10,593 nt of DNA, from contig JAKAQQ010000006.1 of NCBI GenBank assembly GCA_021819635.1, positions 1 to 10,593 on the forward strand, in the 5' to 3' direction. This document shows, one piece after another, positions 7,264-10,593 of this stretch. The first letter of the stretch is position 1, and each line of letters begins with the position of its first letter. Both the position numbers and the translations under genes were made by a program. Below the pieces are notes generated by a model. It saw nothing but the letters and a program-made list of their open reading frames with translations. It was not told the DNA's origin and made no database searches. Origin of the DNA: Pseudomonadota bacterium (lineage in GTDB: Bacteria; Pseudomonadota; Gammaproteobacteria; JAKAQQ01).

Positions 7264-7304
7264 CCGGGCGGCCGCTCCCATGACCGAGCCCAGGCGCGGA
7301 AGGG

Positions 7305-7379
7305 TGGGGTGTCGCCAAGCGGTAAGGCACGGGGTTTTGATCCCCGCATTCGCAGGTTCGAATCCTGCCACCCCAGCCA
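7305..7379 (+). tRNA. tRNA-Gln, anticodon UUG
   Basis: A complete cloverleaf is visible. The acceptor stem pairs 7305-7311 with 7369-7375; its first pair is U-A, as usual for bacterial tRNA-Gln, followed by the discriminator G at 7376. The D arm contains AAGCGGTAAGGC. The anticodon stem CGGGG/CCCCG holds the loop TTTTGAT with anticodon TTG at 7337-7339. The T arm is GCAGG-TTCGAAT-CCTGC. The CCA end is encoded at 7377-7379. The gene sits 43 bases before the prs ATG with no terminator between, so it is probably cut from a shared transcript. A tRNA-Gln just before prs is also found in Pseudomonas. Confidence 0.98.
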
Positions 7380-7406
7380 TGCCGGCCGGCTTCTGGCGAC
7401 GGCCGT

Positions 7407-7416
7407 GAGAGAGGAG
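7407..7416 (+). promoter_or_regulatory. Ribosome binding site that sets the prs start
   Basis: GAGAGAGGAG ends 6 bases before ATG 7423. The open frame runs back to 7309 through the tRNA gene, but only ATG 7423 has such a site and matches the family N-terminus. Confidence 0.85.
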
Positions 7417-7422
7417 TCAGTG

Positions 7423-8382
7423 ATGCGTGCGAGTGAACACACGATCCTGTGTTCCGGCAACGCCACGCCGGATCTGGCGCGGTCCGTGGCCGCGCATCTG
7501 CAGTTGCCGCTCGCCGGCGTGCAGGTGGGGCGCTTCAGCGACCTCGAGATCCAGGTGGAGATTCTCGAGAACGTCCGCGGCCGCGACGTCTTCGTCTTCC
7601 AGTCCTTGGCTCCCCCCGTCAACGATCACTTGATGGAGCTTCTGATCCTGGTCGACGCGCTCCGCCGCGCCTCGGCGGGGCGGATCACCGCCGTGATGCC
7701 CTACTTTGCCTACGCCCGCCAGGACCGTCGCCTGCGGGCCGCCCGGGTCCCGATCACGGCGAAGCTCATAGCCAACATGCTCACCGTCTCCGGCGTCAAC
7801 CGTGTCTTGACCGTGGACGTCCACTCCGAGCAGATCCAGGGCTTCTTCGACATTCCCTTCGACAACGTGTACGCGTCGCCGGTTCTCCTGAGTGATGTCT
7901 GGCGACGGATCCGCGACGTCACTCCCGTGGTGGTCTCGCCCGATGTGGGCGGCGTCGGCCGCGCGCGTGCGCTGGCCAAGCGGCTGGACGACGCGGATCT
8001 CGCCATCATCGACAAACGTCGGCCTCGCCCCAACGAGGCCGAGGTCATGAACGTCATCGGCGAAGTGAGCGGACGTTCCTGCGTCATCGTCGACGACATC
8101 GTCGACACGGCCGGGACGCTGACCACCGCTGCTTCCGTTCTCAAGGAGAAAGGAGCCGAGCGTGTCGTGGCGTACATCACGCACCCGGTTCTTTCCGGGC
8201 CGGCCGTGACGCGCATCGCCGCCTCCGCCCTCGACGAACTCGTGGTCACCGACACGCTGCCCCTCCACCCCGAGGCCGTCGCCTGCCCGAAGATTCGCCA
8301 GCTCTCGATCGCCCAGCTCCTCGCCGAGACCGTCCGCCGAATCCACGAGGAAGAATCGGTGAGTTCCCTTTATGTGGACTGA
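7423..8382 (+). CDS. prs: Ribose-phosphate pyrophosphokinase (PRPP synthetase)
   Basis: Prs transfers the pyrophosphate group of ATP to ribose-5-phosphate, giving PRPP for purine, pyrimidine, NAD, histidine and tryptophan synthesis. The 319-residue product is of normal length for class I enzymes (about 315). Visible motifs are [12 protein letters not shown] (36-47), [12 protein letters not shown] (49-60), [10 protein letters not shown] (94-103), the flexible-loop region [13 protein letters not shown] (108-120), [12 protein letters not shown] (131-142, with the conserved His) and the PRPP-binding loop [13 protein letters not shown] (221-233). Usual SDGE is here SDLE, a mild difference. The start is fixed by the strong ribosome site at 7407-7416. 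The gene follows tRNA-Gln and most likely shares its promoter; rplY comes 72 bases later. Confidence 0.97.
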   Translation: MRASEHTILCSGNATPDLARSVAAHLQLPLAGVQVGRFSDLEIQVEILENVRGRDVFVFQSLAPPVNDHLMELLILVDALRRASAGRITAVMPYFAYARQDRRLRAARVPITAKLIANMLTVSGVNRVLTVDVHSEQIQGFFDIPFDNVYASPVLLSDVWRRIRDVTPVVVSPDVGGVGRARALAKRLDDADLAIIDKRRPRPNEAEVMNVIGEVSGRSCVIVDDIVDTAGTLTTAASVLKEKGAERVVAYITHPVLSGPAVTRIAASALDELVVTDTLPLHPEAVACPKIRQLSIAQLLAETVRRIHEEESVSSLYVD

Positions 8383-8454
8383 TTCCCGGACGACCGGCGC
8401 CGCCCGGACCCCGCTTTCCCCTGTCTCTCGCTTTTTTACGGAGAACCTCTGCCC

Positions 8455-9144
8455 ATGACCACGACGTCGTTCGTCCTTCAAGCCCGCCCGCGCCACGACG
8501 GCCTCGGCAAGGGCGCGAGCCGCCGCTTGCGCCGCAAGGGGATTGTCCCCGGCATTCTCTACGGCGGGGGCGGTGAGCCGTATCCCGTTCTTTTTGAAGC
8601 CTTGGCGCTCGAGCACCAGCTCGGCCAGGAAGCCTTCTATTCCCACCTCCTCGAGATCCGGGAGGAGGGAGGCGCGGTCCAGCAGGGCGTGCTCAAGGCC
8701 GTCCAGCGCCATCCGGTCACCGGGCGTGTGCTGCACATCGACATCCTCCGGGTCCGGGCCGATCGCCCCGTGCGCATGCACGTGCCGCTCCACTTCCAGG
8801 GCGAGCACGCGGCGCCGGGGGTGAAGGAGGGTGGGGTGTTCTCGCGCCACATGATCGAGGTCGAGATCCAGTGCCTTCCGAAGGATCTCCCCGAGTTCCT
8901 CGCCGTCGACGTGAGCGGGCTCGACATCGGTCAGGCCGTGCACCTGAGCCAGGTCCCGCTGCCCGAGGGCGTCGTCATCCCGGCCCTCGAGCAGGGCACG
9001 GAGCACGACCTTCCCGTCGCCTCCGTCCACCACGCGCGGGTGACGAGTGCCCAGGACGAGGAGGCGGCCGCGTCCGCTGCGTCCGCGGGCGAAACCTCCG
9101 CGGGCACGGGCGAGGGGACGGCGGGCAAGGGCGAGGGATCCTGA
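8455..9144 (+). CDS. rplY: Large-subunit ribosomal protein bL25 (Ctc/TL5 type)
   Basis: bL25 binds 5S rRNA in the large ribosomal subunit. The 229-residue product is the long, two-domain form. The N-terminal L25 domain (about 1-95) includes GKGASRRLRRKGIVPGILYG (18-37), LKAVQRHPVTGRVLHIDILR and the usual 5S-binding basic patch. The C-terminal TL5-like beta domain (about 100-195) includes VPLHFQGEHAAPGVKEGGV and LAVDVSGLDIGQAVHLSQV. The last 30 residues are a flexible Ala/Gly/Glu/Ser tail, as is common in the family. ATG 8455 has GGAG at 8440-8443, 11 bases upstream. In the 72-base gap after prs I see a T-run (8432-8437) but no convincing terminator or promoter, so it is probably co-transcribed with prs. 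Confidence 0.96.
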   Translation: MTTTSFVLQARPRHDGLGKGASRRLRRKGIVPGILYGGGGEPYPVLFEALALEHQLGQEAFYSHLLEIREEGGAVQQGVLKAVQRHPVTGRVLHIDILRVRADRPVRMHVPLHFQGEHAAPGVKEGGVFSRHMIEVEIQCLPKDLPEFLAVDVSGLDIGQAVHLSQVPLPEGVVIPALEQGTEHDLPVASVHHARVTSAQDEEAAASAASAGETSAGTGEGTAGKGEGS

Positions 9145-9157
9145 CGGGTTCCTCGGC

Positions 9158-9745
9158 GTGGTCCGTGCCCTCGTCGGCCTGGGCAACCCCGGTCCGGCGT
9201 ACCTTCTCACGCGCCACAACCTCGGACACTGGTGGGTGGACGCCCTGGCCGCCGAGGCGGAGGCCCGCTGGCGGAGCGAGCGCCGCTGGGGGGTCGAGAC
9301 CGCGGAGGTCGTTCTCGCCGATTGCCCCCTTGTGCTGATCAAATCGCTCGGCTACATGAACGAGAGCGGGGGACCGGTGCGGGCTTTCTGTGCTTACCGC
9401 CGCTGGAGCGCGGAGGATCTCCTCGTCGCGCACGACGACCTCGATCTTCCGGTGGGCACGGTCCGTCTCAAGCGCGGGGGGGGCGACGGAGGGCACAACG
9501 GGCTCAAGGATCTTGCGGCCCATCTCGGGTCGGGGTTTGCCCGCCTTCGGTTCGGGATCGGGCGCCCCTCTCCGGGCGCCCCGACCGTCGACTACGTCTT
9601 GGCCGTTCCCCCCGCCGCGGAACGCGAGGTCTTGATCGAGGCCGTTCGCCGCGGTGTTTCGGTCCTTCCGCTTTTTCTCTCGCGCGGGTTCGAGGTGGCC
9701 ACCTCACGCCTCCACGCCCCCGTGTCCGACGAGGAGGGAGCCTGA
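9158..9745 (+). CDS. pth: Peptidyl-tRNA hydrolase
   Basis: Pth cleaves peptidyl-tRNAs that drop off the ribosome, recycling the tRNA. With GTG 9158 as start the product is 195 residues, and the key residues fall at the E. coli numbers: N10 in GLGNPG, catalytic H20 in TRHN, N68 in YMNESG, D93 in AHDDLD and N114 in GGHNGL. This agreement is the main reason for choosing GTG 9158, because the frame runs back to 9047 inside rplY and no strong ribosome site is seen. RLRFGIGRP and VDYVLAVPP are also typical. The gap to rplY is 13 bases and to ychF 1 base, so the three genes form one operon. A run of eight G (9476-9483) codes for part of the Gly-rich loop before GGHNGL. Confidence 0.96.
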   Translation: MVRALVGLGNPGPAYLLTRHNLGHWWVDALAAEAEARWRSERRWGVETAEVVLADCPLVLIKSLGYMNESGGPVRAFCAYRRWSAEDLLVAHDDLDLPVGTVRLKRGGGDGGHNGLKDLAAHLGSGFARLRFGIGRPSPGAPTVDYVLAVPPAAEREVLIEAVRRGVSVLPLFLSRGFEVATSRLHAPVSDEEGA

Positions 9746-9746
9746 G

Positions 9747-10593
9747 ATGGGTCTGCGTGTCGGTCTCGTCGGTCTCCCGAACGTGGGCAAGTCCACGCTC
9801 TTCAACGCTCTCACCCACGGGCATGCGCCGGCGGCCAACTACCCCTTCTGCACCATTGATCCCAACGTCGGAACGGTCGCCGTCCCCGATCCCCGTCTTG
9901 AGGAACTCGCCGCCCTCGTGCACCCGGAACGGATCGTGCCCACCACGGTCGAGTTTGTCGACGTCGCGGGCATGGTCAAGGGGGCCTCGCAGGGGGAGGG
10001 ACTCGGCAACCAGTTTCTTGCCCACGTGCGTGAAACGGACGCCGTCGTCGAGGTTGTGCGTTGTTTCGACGACGGCGACATCGTCCACGTTGCGGGACGG
10101 ATTGACCCCCGCGACGATATCGACGTGATCGAGACCGAGCTTGCGCTCGCCGATCTCGGGGCGATCGAGCGGGCCCGGGCACGATTGGCCCCGCGTGTCC
10201 GCGCCGGCGACAAGGAGGCCCTTCTCCGTGAGCCTCTCCTCGCGCGGCTTGCCGAGGCCCTCGACCGCGGCGTGCCCCTCCGCACGCTTGCCCTCACGGA
10301 CGACGAACGCGCGGTCCTCCAACGTGAGTACCCCCTCCTCGGCCTCAAGCCTCTGCTCTACGTGGCCAACCTCGGGGAAGATCCGGGGGGCGAGCCCGAC
10401 CGCACGCACGCGGCCGCCGTGGCCGCCTGGGCGCGCGAGCACGGCACCGAAGCCGTGGTCATCTCCGCCCGCCTCGAGGCCGAACTCGACGCCCTCTCGC
10501 CCGAGGAACGGCGCGAGTATCTCGCCGCCCTTGGGTACGAGGAACCCGGGCTCAACCGGCTGATTCGCGCCGCCTACCGGCTCCTCGGGCTTG
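9747..10593 (+). CDS. ychF: Ribosome-associated ATPase YchF/OLA1 (3' partial)
   Basis: YchF is an Obg-family P-loop protein that prefers ATP over GTP and associates with ribosomes. The 282 codons before the window edge cover most of a protein of about 363 residues. They include the P-loop GLPNVGKST (9-17), [12 protein letters not shown] (31-42), [20 protein letters not shown] (switch II region), [13 protein letters not shown], the G4-like ANLGED (E. coli has ANVNED) where GTPases have NKxD, and [20 protein letters not shown] near the cut. ATG 9747 is preceded by GAGGAGGGA and lies 1 base after the pth stop. The TGS domain lies beyond the window. The pth-ychF pairing is very common in bacteria. 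Confidence 0.97.
   Translation, partial: MGLRVGLVGLPNVGKSTLFNALTHGHAPAANYPFCTIDPNVGTVAVPDPRLEELAALVHPERIVPTTVEFVDVAGMVKGASQGEGLGNQFLAHVRETDAVVEVVRCFDDGDIVHVAGRIDPRDDIDVIETELALADLGAIERARARLAPRVRAGDKEALLREPLLARLAEALDRGVPLRTLALTDDERAVLQREYPLLGLKPLLYVANLGEDPGGEPDRTHAAAVAAWAREHGTEAVVISARLEAELDALSPEERREYLAALGYEEPGLNRLIRAAYRLLGL

Noticed and set aside
7309..7422. N-terminal extension of prs running through the tRNA gene
   Set aside because: The 38 extra codons are the tRNA sequence read as protein. ATG 7423 has a strong ribosome site and matches the family N-terminus.
8383..8454. Terminator or separate promoter between prs and rplY
   Set aside because: There is a T6 run and GC-rich sequence, but I could not find a stable stem directly before the T-run or a paired -35/-10.
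9047..9157. N-terminal extension of pth overlapping rplY
   Set aside because: The extra residues are nearly all Arg, Pro and Ala, and starting at GTG 9158 puts all active-site residues at the E. coli positions.
7417..9342. A 641-codon open frame on the - strand opposite prs, rplY and the start of pth
   Set aside because: It is the antisense shadow of three well-identified housekeeping genes; the translation is rich in Asp, Gly, Arg and His with no recognisable domain.

Overview
The window is very GC-rich (about 70% by eye) and densely coded. Its core is a conserved gammaproteobacterial neighbourhood: hemA and prfA run leftward, and a TPR protein, lolB, tRNA-Gln, prs, rplY, pth and ychF run rightward. 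From general knowledge, Pseudomonas and relatives have the same order around hemA, including a tRNA-Gln just before prs. The window therefore most likely comes from a high-GC member of the Gammaproteobacteria or Acidithiobacillia. The genus cannot be read from the sequence.

Region 1 (1-2299, + strand) lies outside the conserved block. It holds a gene cut by the window edge, whose product joins a beta-hydroxyacid dehydrogenase (3-hydroxyisobutyrate dehydrogenase-like) to a class I SAM-dependent methyltransferase. A second, separate methyltransferase follows 9 bases later. This pair is the least ordinary part of the window. Region 2 (2308-4706, - strand) is hemA-prfA, coupled by a 4-base overlap. 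prmC, which often follows prfA, is not there; prfA instead converges on the second methyltransferase with only 8 bases between stop codons. Region 3 (4707-4819) is the 113-base divergent control region. It has candidate -10 elements on both strands and a perfect 12-base palindrome.

Region 4 (4820-7183, + strand) is an exported TPR protein followed by the outer-membrane lipoprotein receptor LolB. The usual next gene, ispE, is missing. In its place are a low-complexity, Arg-rich LolB tail, a strong hairpin, a near-consensus sigma70 promoter and tRNA-Gln(UUG). Region 5 (7203-10593, + strand) starts at that promoter. It carries tRNA-Gln, prs (PRPP synthesis), rplY (ribosomal protein bL25), pth (recycling of peptidyl-tRNA) and ychF (ribosome-associated ATPase, cut by the window edge).

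Most of the genes serve translation and its supplies: release factor, tRNA, 5S rRNA-binding protein, peptidyl-tRNA hydrolase, ribosome-linked ATPase, PRPP, and a tRNA-dependent first step of heme synthesis. No mobile element, CRISPR array or defence system is visible. No stretch longer than about 300 bases lacks a gene.
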